Shown one piece after another: positions 16,829-25,585 of a stretch of DNA of 64,000 nt. The translations under genes were made by a program, and so were the position numbers. The stretch is from Halegenticoccus tardaugens. Lineage in GTDB: Archaea; Halobacteriota; Halobacteria; Halobacteriales; Haloferacaceae. The stretch is taken from positions 186,001-250,000 of the forward strand of contig NZ_SDIC01000001.1 of assembly GCF_004116405.1 (NCBI RefSeq), read 5' to 3'. Every line of letters begins with the position of its first letter. Positions within the stretch are counted from its first letter, which is position 1. The notes under the pieces are model-generated. The model was given only the letters and a program-made list of their open reading frames with translations. It had not been told where the DNA came from and did no database searches.

Positions 16829-17077
16829 ATGGTCAAAACCATTCGAGTCTCGGAGGAGTACCACGAGTGGCTCAGCGCCCACAAGGAGGGCGACGAGACG
16901 ATGGAGGAGACGTTGCGCCGGATGACGCGCGGCCCTCACCCGAGCGACGTTGCCGGCCTCCTGACCGGGGAGGAAGCCGAGGACGCCAAGGAAGCGGTGA
17001 ACCGTCTGCGCGGGCGTGACCGCGACCGCCTCGATGCCGCCCGCAGCGCATTCGAAAGCGAGGACACAGACGAATGA
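16829..17077 (+). CDS. VapB-type antitoxin
   Basis: An 82-aa protein starting MVKTIRVSEEYHEWLSAHK, with a short ribbon-helix-helix-like N-terminus (TIRVSEEYHEWL) followed by acidic helices ending FESEDTDE. It overlaps the toxin gene by 4 nt (ATGA at 17074-17077), the usual antitoxin-first arrangement. It should neutralise the PIN toxin and bind the operator. The ATG at 16829 is favoured over the upstream frame because the latter runs into the AT-rich promoter. Confidence 0.85.
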   Translation: MVKTIRVSEEYHEWLSAHKEGDETMEETLRRMTRGPHPSDVAGLLTGEEAEDAKEAVNRLRGRDRDRLDAARSAFESEDTDE

Positions 17078-17466
17078 TCATCGATTCCTCGTATCTCTTC
17101 GACCTGATGGCGGAGGACCCGGACGCGTTCTCGAAGGGCGCGGAACTCGTCGAGGACGGCGAGATGCAGTGGTTGCCAACGCCGGTGGTCGCTGAGGCCT
17201 ACTACGGCGTCGCCACGGCTCGCAGCGACACCACAGAGCAGGAGCTACGGAATCGCATTCTCGGGTACCCGCGCATCGACGTTGACGAAGAGATCGCGCG
17301 GAAAGCCGGCGAACTACTCGCAGCGGCAGACGACCGTGTCGGGAACGCCGGCGTCGGGGCGAACGACGGGTACGTCGCTGCGATGGCCGACGTCCTCGGC
17401 GATTCAGTCCTGACAGACAACGTCGAAGACTTCGAGGCGCTCGGTGTCACTGTCGAAACCTACTAA
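17074..17466 (+). CDS. VapC-type PIN-domain toxin
   Basis: A 130-aa PIN-domain ribonuclease. The four acidic positions of the PIN active site are visible: D4 (MIIDSSYLF), E41 in VVAEAYYG, D95 in GANDGYVAAMA, and D114 in LTDNVEDF. Length and motif spacing match VapC toxins that cut tRNA or rRNA. The target here is unknown. It forms one operon with the antitoxin, and lies directly beside the tnpB element, a common neighbourhood of mobile genes. Confidence 0.9.
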   Translation: MIIDSSYLFDLMAEDPDAFSKGAELVEDGEMQWLPTPVVAEAYYGVATARSDTTEQELRNRILGYPRIDVDEEIARKAGELLAAADDRVGNAGVGANDGYVAAMADVLGDSVLTDNVEDFEALGVTVETY

Positions 17467-17766
17467 GTTCTAAGTCTTGCTCGGTTCCACTTTGTGAAAC
17501 CCCGACCAGCAGGGCTATCGATTGGAGAACCACGAGGCCGCCCAAGACGACCACAGCCCGATCAGGACGACCCCACCCAGCGACGTTACCGCGAACACGG
17601 GCAGGCCCGCGGTGAACCTACCCCTTCTTCTGGGAGGAAGTAAGGGACGACCGAGGCGAAAAGCGAGCGGACCGGCGGATCGCGAGAGACCTTGGAGCCG
17701 TCGATCGGATGCCGGCAAAAATTTTTCTCCCCGGCGATCGTACAGCCGTCCGGAGGTGAACGATCG
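17467..17766. other. 300-bp intergenic region with a possible membrane-peptide remnant
   Basis: On the minus strand (17515 upward) a frame encodes a hydrophobic stretch, AVTSLGGVVLIGLWSSWAAS, ending WFSNR, with no convincing start or RBS. It resembles the last membrane helix of a lost or very small protein. The right part (CAAAAATTTTT at about 17717-17727) is a plausible promoter for the gene at 17767. Confidence 0.35.
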
Positions 17767-18042
17767 ATGAGTGCCAAAAGCGTGCGACGGAACGGCGGAA
17801 TCGATCCGGCGACCGTCTCGTGGTACGACTTGCTGCTCGCCGCGCTCCCGCTCCCCCTCGTCGCGGGGGTCGCGTGGTCGCTTCTCACGTCGGCGCCGAC
17901 GGCGCTCGGCGTCGGACTCGGGTCGCTCCCCTCGGCGGCGGTGCTCTGCTACGGGCTGTTTTACGACGCGCCGGCCGGGGGAACGGCGCGACGATCGACG
18001 AGCGCCGATCGTCGACGAGAGCGCGCGATCGAAACGGAGTGA
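17767..18042 (+). CDS. Small two-span membrane protein (91 aa)
   Basis: ATG 17767 (MSAKSVRRNGGIDPATVSWYD) has a strong GGAGGTGA Shine-Dalgarno 7-8 nt upstream, which fixes the start inside a longer frame. Two hydrophobic segments lie at about 22-40 and 47-66, followed by a basic and polar tail (ARRSTSADRRRERAIETE). No family motif is recognised. It may act alone, as neighbours are convergent or on the other strand. Confidence 0.7.
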   Translation: MSAKSVRRNGGIDPATVSWYDLLLAALPLPLVAGVAWSLLTSAPTALGVGLGSLPSAAVLCYGLFYDAPAGGTARRSTSADRRRERAIETE

Positions 18043-18078
18043 AGGGGCTCGGACGCCCGCCTCGGTTCCCGGCCCCGA

Positions 18079-18462
18079 TCACCGCGCGGTGGGCGTGACC
18101 TCGTCGCCGACCGCGTTCATTACCTGCAGCGCCGCGCTGGCGGCGAGGCCGCGGGCGACCTCGCGGCGGTCGTCGTCGGAGAGCCCCGATTCGAGGTCGT
18201 CGAGGTCGGGCGAAAAGCCGGCGCTGACGGGGTGTCCCGCCGGCGGCTGGACGGCGACGGTCGCCATCGCGCCGCCGGTCCCGTACGAGAGCTCCGACCC
18301 GATGGCGTAGCTGTCGGGGAGGTACGCGCGGGTCTGCTCGACGATGCCGGCGACGGCGCGGCGGAGGCTCCGTCGCTGGTCGGGCGTCAGTTCGACGTCC
18401 TGCGACGGTTTCCCCGCCTCGACCACGCCCGGCGCGCCGGCGTACGGATTGTTTCCATTCAT
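18079..18462 (-). CDS. Haloarchaeal protein, DUF5811-like
   Basis: A 127-aa soluble protein starting MNGNNPYAGAPGVVEAGKPSQ. It has a central helical part (TPDQRRSLRRAVAGIVEQTRAYLPDSY) followed by a beta segment (ELSYGTGGAMATVAVQPPAGHPVSAGFSPD) and a C-terminal helix rich in alanine. It resembles what I recall as DUF5811, an uncharacterised haloarchaeal family. It lies downstream of pdaD on the same strand, 72 bp after it. Confidence 0.72.
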   Translation of the reverse strand: MNGNNPYAGAPGVVEAGKPSQDVELTPDQRRSLRRAVAGIVEQTRAYLPDSYAIGSELSYGTGGAMATVAVQPPAGHPVSAGFSPDLDDLESGLSDDDRREVARGLAASAALQVMNAVGDEVTPTAR

Positions 18463-18534
18463 TGAGGAGTTCGGCCTGTATAGGTCGAGACGGGCTAAAA
18501 AGCCGTCGGAGTCGACAGATCTGCCGCGCGACCG

Positions 18535-19005
18535 TCAGATGATCGGCTCGCTCTCGCCGTACGCGGCGACGACGACGACCGTCGCGTACCCCCCGGCGGG
18601 CGCGTCGACCGCTTCGACGGTCACCTCCCGGTCGGTGAACGCCCAGTCGCGGAGCGCCTCGCCCGCGTCGAGCCCCGCCCGGATCTCCGCGGCGACCTCG
18701 TCGACGTCGCCGCCGCTCGCTTCGTAGAACAACCCCGGTCCCGGCCCGGTCGACCACCCGAGACCCGCCGCGACTTCGCCCGGGCCGGCCGTCGTCGCCC
18801 GCGCCTGAACGACGGTGAGGCGGTTCCCCGCCGGTCCGAGGTCCGGCGCGGCGTCGACCACCTCGACGGTCGCGCCGGCCGGGACGACGGAGGAGACGGG
18901 GACGAGGTTGTAGTTGTGGACGTTCGCGTCGGCGAGCGCGGCGTCGTAGGACGCCATCTCGGTCGGCGCGGTCGCCGCGCCCCGCGCGACGTGGATCGTG
19001 CTCAT
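18535..19005 (-). CDS. pdaD: Pyruvoyl-dependent arginine decarboxylase
   Basis: Makes agmatine from arginine, the entry to archaeal polyamine and agmatidine synthesis. The 156-aa proenzyme starts at ATG 19003-19005 (MSTIHVARGAATAPT). It carries the autocleavage site in NYNLVPVSSVVP, where S38-S39 would be split to give the pyruvoyl group on the larger chain. The C-terminal GLDAGEALRDWAF and ATVVVVAAYGE segments fit the family. Length matches archaeal PdaD. It follows pan on the same strand. Confidence 0.88.
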   Translation of the reverse strand: MSTIHVARGAATAPTEMASYDAALADANVHNYNLVPVSSVVPAGATVEVVDAAPDLGPAGNRLTVVQARATTAGPGEVAAGLGWSTGPGPGLFYEASGGDVDEVAAEIRAGLDAGEALRDWAFTDREVTVEAVDAPAGGYATVVVVAAYGESEPII

Positions 19006-19099
19006 TGTCGGAGAAGGGGGACGCGGGAAAGAATGCGTTACGAAACCGTCGGGCCGAAATCGACGATCGTTCCGGCGATCCGGTGCCGCGAGCGGCCGT

Positions 19100-20326
19100 T
19101 CAGTACTGGTAGTCGGTGAACTCGCCGACCGGCCCCTCGTCATCGGCTTCGATCTTCTCGCGTGCGGCCTCGAAATCGCCCCGCCGGACCTCGGTTCGTT
19201 CGTCGCGGATGGCGAACATCCCGGCCTCCGTGGTCAGGCTGGCGATCTCGGCCCCGCTGTATCCGTCGAGGTCGACCGCGAGTCCCGCGAAGTCGACGTC
19301 GTCGTCGACGTTCATCCTGCGCGTGTGGATCTCGAGGATGCGCTCTCGCCCCTCCGCGGCCGGTTCGGGGACCTCGATGAGGCGGTCGAACCGACCCGGC
19401 CGGAGGATGGCGGGGTCGAGCATGTCGAAGCGGTTGGTCGCGGCGACGATGCGGATCTCCCCGCGATCGTCGAACCCGTCCATCTCCGAGAGCAGTTGCA
19501 TCATCGTCCGCTGGACCTCCGCGTCCCCGGAGGTCTTCGAGTCGGTCCGCTTCGCGGCGACGGCGTCGATCTCGTCGACGAAGATCACCGCCGGTTCGCG
19601 CTCGGCGGCGAGGTCGAAGAGGTCGCGGACGAGCCGGGAGCCCTCGCCGATGAACTTCTGGACCAGTTCGGAGCCGGCCATCTTGATGAACGTCGCGTCG
19701 GTCTCGTTGGCGACGGCCTTCGCGAGCAGCGTCTTGCCGGTTCCGGGCGGCCCGTGGAGCAACACCCCGGACGGCGGATCGACGCCGACGGCCTCGAACA
19801 GTTCGGGGTTCGTGAGCGGATCCTCGACCGCCTCGCGAACCTCGCGGACCTGCTCGTCGAGGCCGCCGACGTCGTCGTACGTCACGTCCGGGGACTCCTG
19901 CACCTCCATGGCCTGCGCGCGGGCGTCCGTCTCGTCGTCGAGGACGCGCTGGACGGCGAACGACTCGTTGATCGCGACGCGGTCGCCTTCCGAGAGCGAC
20001 CGCTGTACGTTGGGGGCGACCTCGGTGAGCACCTCCTGATTGTTGCCGTGTTGCTTGATGATGACCCCGTCGTCGGACACCTCTTCGACCGTCGCGAGGT
20101 ACAGCGAGGAGGTCTTCAGGATCTCGTTTCGGCGCTTGAGGTGGTCGACCTCCTCGCGGAGGTCGCGACGCCGGTCGTGTGCGTCTTGGAGGCGGCCGTC
20201 GAGTTCCTCGTTCACCTGCTGTATTCGCGCGTAGTGCTTCCGCATCGCGTCCAGCCGCTCGACGTCGGACATCTCCGGATCCAGGTCCAGCCGCGGACGG
20301 TCGGGGAGGGACGGGCTACGTGACAT
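19100..20326 (-). CDS. pan: Proteasome-activating nucleotidase (PAN)
   Basis: Hexameric AAA+ ATPase that unfolds substrates for the 20S proteasome. The 408-aa protein has an N-terminal coiled coil (about 20-75), an OB subdomain, Walker A GPPGTGKT (192-199), Walker B VIFVDEID (247-254) and a second region of homology, ATNRFDMLDPAILRPGRFDR (about 296-315). The last three residues are YQY, so Tyr is not at the penultimate position of the canonical HbYX gate-opening motif. Haloarchaea usually have two PAN paralogues; which one this is cannot be told. Confidence 0.93.
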   Translation of the reverse strand: MSRSPSLPDRPRLDLDPEMSDVERLDAMRKHYARIQQVNEELDGRLQDAHDRRRDLREEVDHLKRRNEILKTSSLYLATVEEVSDDGVIIKQHGNNQEVLTEVAPNVQRSLSEGDRVAINESFAVQRVLDDETDARAQAMEVQESPDVTYDDVGGLDEQVREVREAVEDPLTNPELFEAVGVDPPSGVLLHGPPGTGKTLLAKAVANETDATFIKMAGSELVQKFIGEGSRLVRDLFDLAAEREPAVIFVDEIDAVAAKRTDSKTSGDAEVQRTMMQLLSEMDGFDDRGEIRIVAATNRFDMLDPAILRPGRFDRLIEVPEPAAEGRERILEIHTRRMNVDDDVDFAGLAVDLDGYSGAEIASLTTEAGMFAIRDERTEVRRGDFEAAREKIEADDEGPVGEFTDYQY

Positions 20327-20471
20327 TCGCTACCCCACGGTTCGGGATCGGACTAAATGTGCCTTGTGGGTCTGCCGGAGCCGAGCGATTCAAGCCCGTC
20401 CGGACGGCCCGGTTCTGTCGTCCGTGCGACGACGCAGATCGGCGCGATCCGGCGTCCGGCGTTCCTCCCCC

Positions 20472-22271
20472 TCAGTCGAGGTCGAGGAGGCCGGCCATCT
20501 CGTCGAGGTACTCGCCGTAGACGGAGAGCGCGTCGTCGACCGGTTCGGGGGCGGTCATGTCGACCCCCGCGGTCTCCAGCACGTCGATCGGGTAGGCGCT
20601 GCCGCCCATCCGGAGCGCCTCGCGGTACGCCTCGGCCGCGTCCTTGCCCTCCTCGCGGATGCGCTCGACGATGGCGACGGCGGCGCTGACGCCGGTGCTG
20701 TACTGGTAGACGTAGTACGAGTAGTAAAAGTGCGGAATGCGCATCCACTCGCGGGCGATGCGGTCGTCGACGTCGGCGGGCTCGTAGAACTCCTCCTTGA
20801 GGCCCCCGTAGATCTCGTCGAACGCGTCTGGGGTGAGCGCGCCGCCGTCCTCCGCGACCTCGTGGATCCGCAGCTCGAAGTCGGCGAACATCGTCTGACG
20901 GTACAGCGTCGACCGGAAGCGTTCGAGGTACTCGTCGAGGACGTGCCGGCGGAGTTCGTCGTCCGCGGCGTTCGCCAGCAGGTAGTGGGTGAGGAGCGTC
21001 TCGTTGACCGTGCTCGCGACCTCGGCGACGAAGATGTCGTAGCTCGAGTAGTGCCACGGCTGGCTCTCGTTCGTCAGGAGCGAGTGCATCGAGTGGCCCA
21101 GCTCGTGCGCGAGCGTGAACATCGAGGCGACGTCGTCCTGGTAGTTCATCAGGATGTACGGCTGGGTGTCGTACGTCCCCGCCGAGAACGCGCCCGATCG
21201 CTTGCCCCTGTTCTCGTACACGTCCACCCAGCGACGATCGAGCCCGTCGGCCATCCGCTCCTGGTACGCCTCCCCGAGCGGGGCGACCGCCTCGACGATG
21301 TACTCCGTCGCCTCCTCGTAGGTGACCTCCGGCCCCTCGTCGCCGGTGAGGGAGGTGTACACGTCCCACATTCGGAGCTCGTCCACGCCGAGCGCCTCGC
21401 GCTTGAGCTCGGCGTGCCGGTGGAGGTGTGAGAGGTTGTCGCGGACGGTATCGAGGAGGGTGTCGTACACCGCGACGGGGACGTTCGGGCCGTCGAGCGC
21501 CGCCTCCCTCGCCGTGTCGTAGTTCCGGGCGCGCGCGAGCTTCACGTCCGCCTTGACGCTGTTTTTCAGGGCGGCCCCGACCGCGTTGCGCACGTCGGCC
21601 CACTCGTCGTAGAACGCCTCGTACACCGACTTTCGGAACCCGCGGTCCGGGTGCTTCTGGAGCTTCGTGAAGTTCCCCTGCGTGATCTCGACGCCCTCGC
21701 CGTCGGGGTTTTCGACGGTCGGAAACGTCATGTCGGCGTTCGCGAGCATCGAGTAGACGTCGCTCGACGCGCCCGTCACCTCGGAGAGGTCGGCGAGGAG
21801 CTCCTCGACCTCGGCGGAGCGCGTGTGCGGTTTCATCCGGAGGGCGTCGTCGAAGTAGTGCTCGTACGCCGAGAGGGCGGGCGCCTCGTCGACGAACGCC
21901 GCCACGTCCTCCTCGTCGAGTTCCTGCAGCTCCGGCTCGAGGAAGCTCGACGCGCTCCGCGCGTCGGCGACGAGCGACTCCGTCCGGGCCGACAGCGCCT
22001 GGTACTCCTGATCGCGGGTGTCCTCGCTGCTCCGGAGCCGGGCGTAGGAGGCGACCGTCGAAACCTCGCGCATCACCGACTCGACGAGTTCGAGCAGTTC
22101 GAGGAGCGTCTCGGGGCTCTCCGTCGCCCGCCCCTCGTAGTCGCGGATCCCGTCGATCCGCCCCTCGACCGCCTCGAACGCCTCCTCCCACTCCTCCTCC
22201 GACTCGTAGATCCGCTCCAGGTTCCACTTGTACACTCGATCGATCTCGTCGCGCTCGGGAACCGAACTCAT
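20472..22271 (-). CDS. pepF: Oligoendopeptidase F (M3B)
   Basis: Cytoplasmic zinc metallopeptidase degrading oligopeptides. The product is 599 aa from ATG 22269-22271 (MSSVPERDEIDRVYKWN), typical length for PepF. The active site TLAHELGHSMHSLL holds HExxH at about residue 387-391, with the third ligand in the following EVASTVNE segment. The C-terminal YQYSTGVSAA region is conserved in the family. It lies next to pan, in a neighbourhood rich in protein turnover genes, but is separated by 145 bp. Confidence 0.93.
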   Translation of the reverse strand: MSSVPERDEIDRVYKWNLERIYESEEEWEEAFEAVEGRIDGIRDYEGRATESPETLLELLELVESVMREVSTVASYARLRSSEDTRDQEYQALSARTESLVADARSASSFLEPELQELDEEDVAAFVDEAPALSAYEHYFDDALRMKPHTRSAEVEELLADLSEVTGASSDVYSMLANADMTFPTVENPDGEGVEITQGNFTKLQKHPDRGFRKSVYEAFYDEWADVRNAVGAALKNSVKADVKLARARNYDTAREAALDGPNVPVAVYDTLLDTVRDNLSHLHRHAELKREALGVDELRMWDVYTSLTGDEGPEVTYEEATEYIVEAVAPLGEAYQERMADGLDRRWVDVYENRGKRSGAFSAGTYDTQPYILMNYQDDVASMFTLAHELGHSMHSLLTNESQPWHYSSYDIFVAEVASTVNETLLTHYLLANAADDELRRHVLDEYLERFRSTLYRQTMFADFELRIHEVAEDGGALTPDAFDEIYGGLKEEFYEPADVDDRIAREWMRIPHFYYSYYVYQYSTGVSAAVAIVERIREEGKDAAEAYREALRMGGSAYPIDVLETAGVDMTAPEPVDDALSVYGEYLDEMAGLLDLD

Positions 22272-22408
22272 ACCCGGTGGGAAGTGTGTGTCGGTGGTAA
22301 GCCTTGTCTCTCCGCGGCGGGCGGTCCGCGATCCGAGCGACCGCGCGGCTCCCGCGCCCTCGACTACCGCAACCCCCACCTTTTAGCCGGGTGCGACGAA
22401 CGCCCGCC

Positions 22409-23719
22409 ATGGACGAACACGCCGCACTGGGGCGCGCCTGGATCGACGACCGGCCGTGGAGGTTTCTGACGGATCTCACGAGCATCGAAAGCCGCATGGG
22501 CGGCAGCGCGGGCGAAACGCGCGCGGCCGATCTCGTCGCCGAAGCCTTCGAGGACGCGGGCGTCGAGGCGGTGCGCCGGGAGTCGTTCGCGGTGAACGAG
22601 TGGATCCGCGGGCGGACCGAGTTCGAACTCCTCGCGCCGCAGCGGCGGACGTTCGACGCCATCGCGCTGCCGTACTCGCCGGCGGGCGACGTCCGGGGGG
22701 AACTCGTCGACGTCGGCCACGGGACGCCGGCGGAGATCGACGAGGTCGACGTGTCGGGGAAGGTCGCGGTCGCGAGCACGACCACGCCCGCGGGGGGCCG
22801 GTTCGTCCACCGGATGGAGAAGTTCGGCTACGCCGTCGAGCGGGGCGCGACGGCGTTCGTCTTCGTCAACCACGTCCCCGGGCAGCTCCCGCCGACCGGC
22901 TCGCTCCGGTTCAACGAGGAGGCCGAGGCCGTCGCGGTCGGCGTGAGCAAGGAGACCGGCGCGTGGCTCGCGGAGTACGCCGACCGCGGCGGCGAGGTCC
23001 GACTGTCCGTCGAGGCCGAGACGGTGCCCGGCGAGAGCCAGAACGTGGTCGGGCGGCTGGGACCGGACACCGAGGACGAACTGCTTTTGGTCGCCCACTA
23101 CGACGCCCACGACATCGCCGAGGGTGCGCTGGACAACGGCTGCGGCGTCGCGACGGTCGTCGCGGCCGCGCGGATCCTCGCCGAGATGGACCTCGACGTC
23201 GGCGTCACGGTCGCCGGCGTCGGCTGCGAGGAGATCGGGCTGCTCGGCGCGGAGCACCTCGCGGAGACCGTCGGTCCGGACCGCGTCCGGGCCGTGGTGA
23301 ACGCCGACGGCGCGGGCCGGTTCCGCGACCTCGTGGCGATGACGCACGGCTCGGAGGCGACGAAGGGGGCCGCAGAGCGCGTCGCGTCGCGGACGAGACA
23401 CCCGATCGCCGTCCGCGAGGAGCCGCACCCGTTCAGCGACCAGTGGCCGTTCGTGACGCGCGGCGTGCCGGCGCTGCAACTGCACAGCGACAGCGGCGAG
23501 CGCGGCCGCGGCTGGGGGCACACGCACGCGGACACGCGCGACAAGGTGGACGACCGAAACGTGCGGGAGCACGCGATGTTGACCGCGCTGCTCGTCGCCG
23601 AACTCGCGCGGAGCGACCTCCCGCGGCTCGACCCCGCGGCCCTCGCCGGGGCGTTCCGCGAGGCGGAGTTCGAGACGGGGATGCGAGCCGCCGGGCTGTG
23701 GCCCGAGGCCTGGGAGTGA
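22409..23719 (+). CDS. M28-family zinc peptidase with PA domain
   Basis: A 436-aa aminopeptidase-type enzyme with no signal peptide. A protease-associated domain occupies roughly residues 60-190 (HGTPAEIDEVDVSGKVAV...FVNHVPGQLPPTGS). The di-zinc M28 core follows: VAHYDAHDIAEGALDNGCGV (H and bridging D), GCEEIGLLGAEH (catalytic and metal Glu pair), NADGAG (D) and the C-terminal HTHADTRDKVD (H). All expected ligands are visible. It is divergent from pepF across a 137-bp gap. Substrate preference is unknown. Confidence 0.9.
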   Translation: MDEHAALGRAWIDDRPWRFLTDLTSIESRMGGSAGETRAADLVAEAFEDAGVEAVRRESFAVNEWIRGRTEFELLAPQRRTFDAIALPYSPAGDVRGELVDVGHGTPAEIDEVDVSGKVAVASTTTPAGGRFVHRMEKFGYAVERGATAFVFVNHVPGQLPPTGSLRFNEEAEAVAVGVSKETGAWLAEYADRGGEVRLSVEAETVPGESQNVVGRLGPDTEDELLLVAHYDAHDIAEGALDNGCGVATVVAAARILAEMDLDVGVTVAGVGCEEIGLLGAEHLAETVGPDRVRAVVNADGAGRFRDLVAMTHGSEATKGAAERVASRTRHPIAVREEPHPFSDQWPFVTRGVPALQLHSDSGERGRGWGHTHADTRDKVDDRNVREHAMLTALLVAELARSDLPRLDPAALAGAFREAEFETGMRAAGLWPEAWE

Positions 23720-23743
23720 CGGCGGACTGCGGCCGTCCGCTCG

Positions 23744-24430
23744 CTACTGGCGCAGGGGCTCGCGGCCGACGAGCGGGAGGAGGTCCGACAGCGTCTCGAT
23801 CTCGTGCGTCGGCTCGGCGACCAGTTCGTACTCGGCGCGGTGGCCCCGGCGGATGAAGGCCACGTCGAGGCCGGCCCGATCCGCCGCGAGCACGTCGACG
23901 TTGCTGTCGCCGACGTACAGCGCGCGCTCCGCGCCCAGCTCGTCGACCGCGCGTTCGAGGTAGTACGGCTCGGGCTTCCGCCGGCGGAAGCCCTCGATCG
24001 TCGGCTCGCGCCCGTAGGCGACCGAAAAGAGACCGTCGAGGTCGAACGCGTCGAGGACGTGCCGGACCGTCGCGTGCTGATTGTTGCTCACCACGCCGAG
24101 GTCGAGGTCGTCGTCCGCGATGTCATAGAGCGCCGACACGTCGTCGTACAGCGGCTTGGCCCCGGACTCGATCGCGAGGCGTTGCGCCTCGGCCGCCTGC
24201 GCCTCCCGCCGCGGCCAGAACGCCTCGGGGTCGATACCGTGCAGGTCGCAGACGCGACGGATCTGCGTGAGGCTGCCGTGGATCACCCCGTCGACGCCCT
24301 CGACCGTCGGTTCGGCGTCGAACTCGGCGAACGCGGCCTCGACCGCCGCGCGAACCACGTCCGTCCGCGTCAGGTGCGTCAGGACGCCGTCGTTGTCGAG
24401 GACGATCGCGTCGTACGTCACGGTCGCCAC
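23744..24430 (-). CDS. HAD-superfamily hydrolase
   Basis: Probable phosphatase of 228 aa. HAD motif I is VLDNDGVLTHL (D12, D14), motif II is GVVSNNQHATV (Ser), motif III is RRRKPEPYYL (Lys), and motif IV is YVGDSNVDVLAADRAG. The cap between motifs I and II is alpha-helical, as in phosphoglycolate phosphatase-like enzymes; an N replaces the more usual F/L after the first Asp. The substrate is unknown. It is convergent with the M28 peptidase. Confidence 0.88.
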   Translation of the reverse strand: MATVTYDAIVLDNDGVLTHLTRTDVVRAAVEAAFAEFDAEPTVEGVDGVIHGSLTQIRRVCDLHGIDPEAFWPRREAQAAEAQRLAIESGAKPLYDDVSALYDIADDDLDLGVVSNNQHATVRHVLDAFDLDGLFSVAYGREPTIEGFRRRKPEPYYLERAVDELGAERALYVGDSNVDVLAADRAGLDVAFIRRGHRAEYELVAEPTHEIETLSDLLPLVGREPLRQ

Positions 24431-24607
24431 CTCTCGTCCGCCGCTCCGGCCGCGCCGCGGTCCGCCGCCGCGCGCGAACCGCCGAGGGCGCGCGCGGTCC
24501 GGGCGGCCCGCGTTCGAAATCCAAACATGCTCGTCCGGTACTGGACGCTAGCTCCATAATTACTTTGCTCAATATATAGCGATAGCCCTACCGCCGCGTC
24601 AGGAGCG

Positions 24608-25456
24608 CTACTTTGGATCTTTTCCGACAGGATCGAAGGAATCGATTCCGGCGAGTCCGCCGCGGACGGCGTCGGCGACGCGCGCCGCGACCCGGCCGGC
24701 GACGTACCGCTCTCCGAACGCCTCGCGTGCGCTCTCCGCCGCGTCGCGGTCCGCGACGAACTCGACGCCGGGGTACTCGACCCCCGTCAGCACGAGCGGC
24801 GTCGGCGGGGCGGGCGCGACGCCCGCCGGACCGTCGAGCGCGTCGGGGCCGAGCACCCGGTCGATCGTCGAGCGGTCGGCCTCGCCCGCGGCGACGGCGT
24901 GGACGACCGAGACGATCCGGCGGACGAGTTCCCGGGCGAAGCCGTCCGAAGCGACCCGGACCACGAGGAAGTCGCCGTCGCGCTCGATCGAGCCGGCGAG
25001 GTCGCGGACGGTGTTCCGGTCGTCGGGCGTCAGGTTGTGAAAGTCGTGTTCGCCGCAGAGCGCGGCGAGCGCGTCCCGCGCCCGCCCGTCGTCGACGGCC
25101 GGCGCGTAGAGGAAGTAGGCGTACGCCCGTCGGACGGCGTCGTGGGTCGCGTGGAAGTCGGCGGCGACGTCGGCGCTCGCCCACGCGCGGACGCTGGCCG
25201 GCAGACGGCTGTTGAGCGCGCGCGGCGAACACCAGTCGGGGCAGTCGAGGGCGACCGTCTGGGCGACCGCCGAGACGCCCGCGTCGGTCCGGCCGGCGGC
25301 CGCGTAGCCCGCCGGTTTCGGCGCGTCCGCCGCGAGGACGCCGAGGTCGCGGAGGGCGTCGAAGAGCGCGTCCTCGACCGTCGGCACGTCCGGCTGTCGC
25401 TGGAAGCCGTGAAACGGACGACCGTCGTAGGCGACGCGGAAGGCCCGTCTGCTCAC
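24608..25456 (-). CDS. truA: tRNA pseudouridine(38-40) synthase TruA
   Basis: Modifies uridines 38-40 of the anticodon arm. The 282-aa protein has FRVAYDGRPFHGFQRQP at the N-terminus and the catalytic AAGRTDAGVSA near residues 52-62 (Asp nucleophile). CGEHDFHNLTPDD and FARELVRRIVSVVHAV follow, all TruA landmarks. The C-terminal 80 residues are less conserved and alanine-rich. The gene lies head-to-tail between hisS/usp and the HAD gene, with 177 bp of partly AT-rich non-coding DNA downstream. Confidence 0.93.
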   Translation of the reverse strand: MSRRAFRVAYDGRPFHGFQRQPDVPTVEDALFDALRDLGVLAADAPKPAGYAAAGRTDAGVSAVAQTVALDCPDWCSPRALNSRLPASVRAWASADVAADFHATHDAVRRAYAYFLYAPAVDDGRARDALAALCGEHDFHNLTPDDRNTVRDLAGSIERDGDFLVVRVASDGFARELVRRIVSVVHAVAAGEADRSTIDRVLGPDALDGPAGVAPAPPTPLVLTGVEYPGVEFVADRDAAESAREAFGERYVAGRVAARVADAVRGGLAGIDSFDPVGKDPK

Positions 25457-25585
25457 GGTGGGGCGTTCGGTCAGCGTCGGGTTAAGCGGCGCGTTCGATC
25501 GGCGTCGGTTCGCGCGGTGCGATCGCTCCCGATCCCGGCGGGCGCTCGCTCGCGGCGGTCGCGGCGGCCGTCCGTCGCGCCGGGG

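Noticed and set aside
17522-17770. 82-codon plus-strand frame before the gene at 17767
   Set aside because: Starts without an RBS, has no coding character and ends in the next gene's RBS region.
20353-22785. 810-codon minus-strand frame over pepF
   Set aside because: Out-of-frame shadow of pepF. Only the pepF frame has the HELGH active site.
22364-23572. 402-codon minus-strand frame opposite the M28 peptidase
   Set aside because: Antisense shadow with Arg/Asp-rich composition. The plus-strand frame carries all metal ligands.
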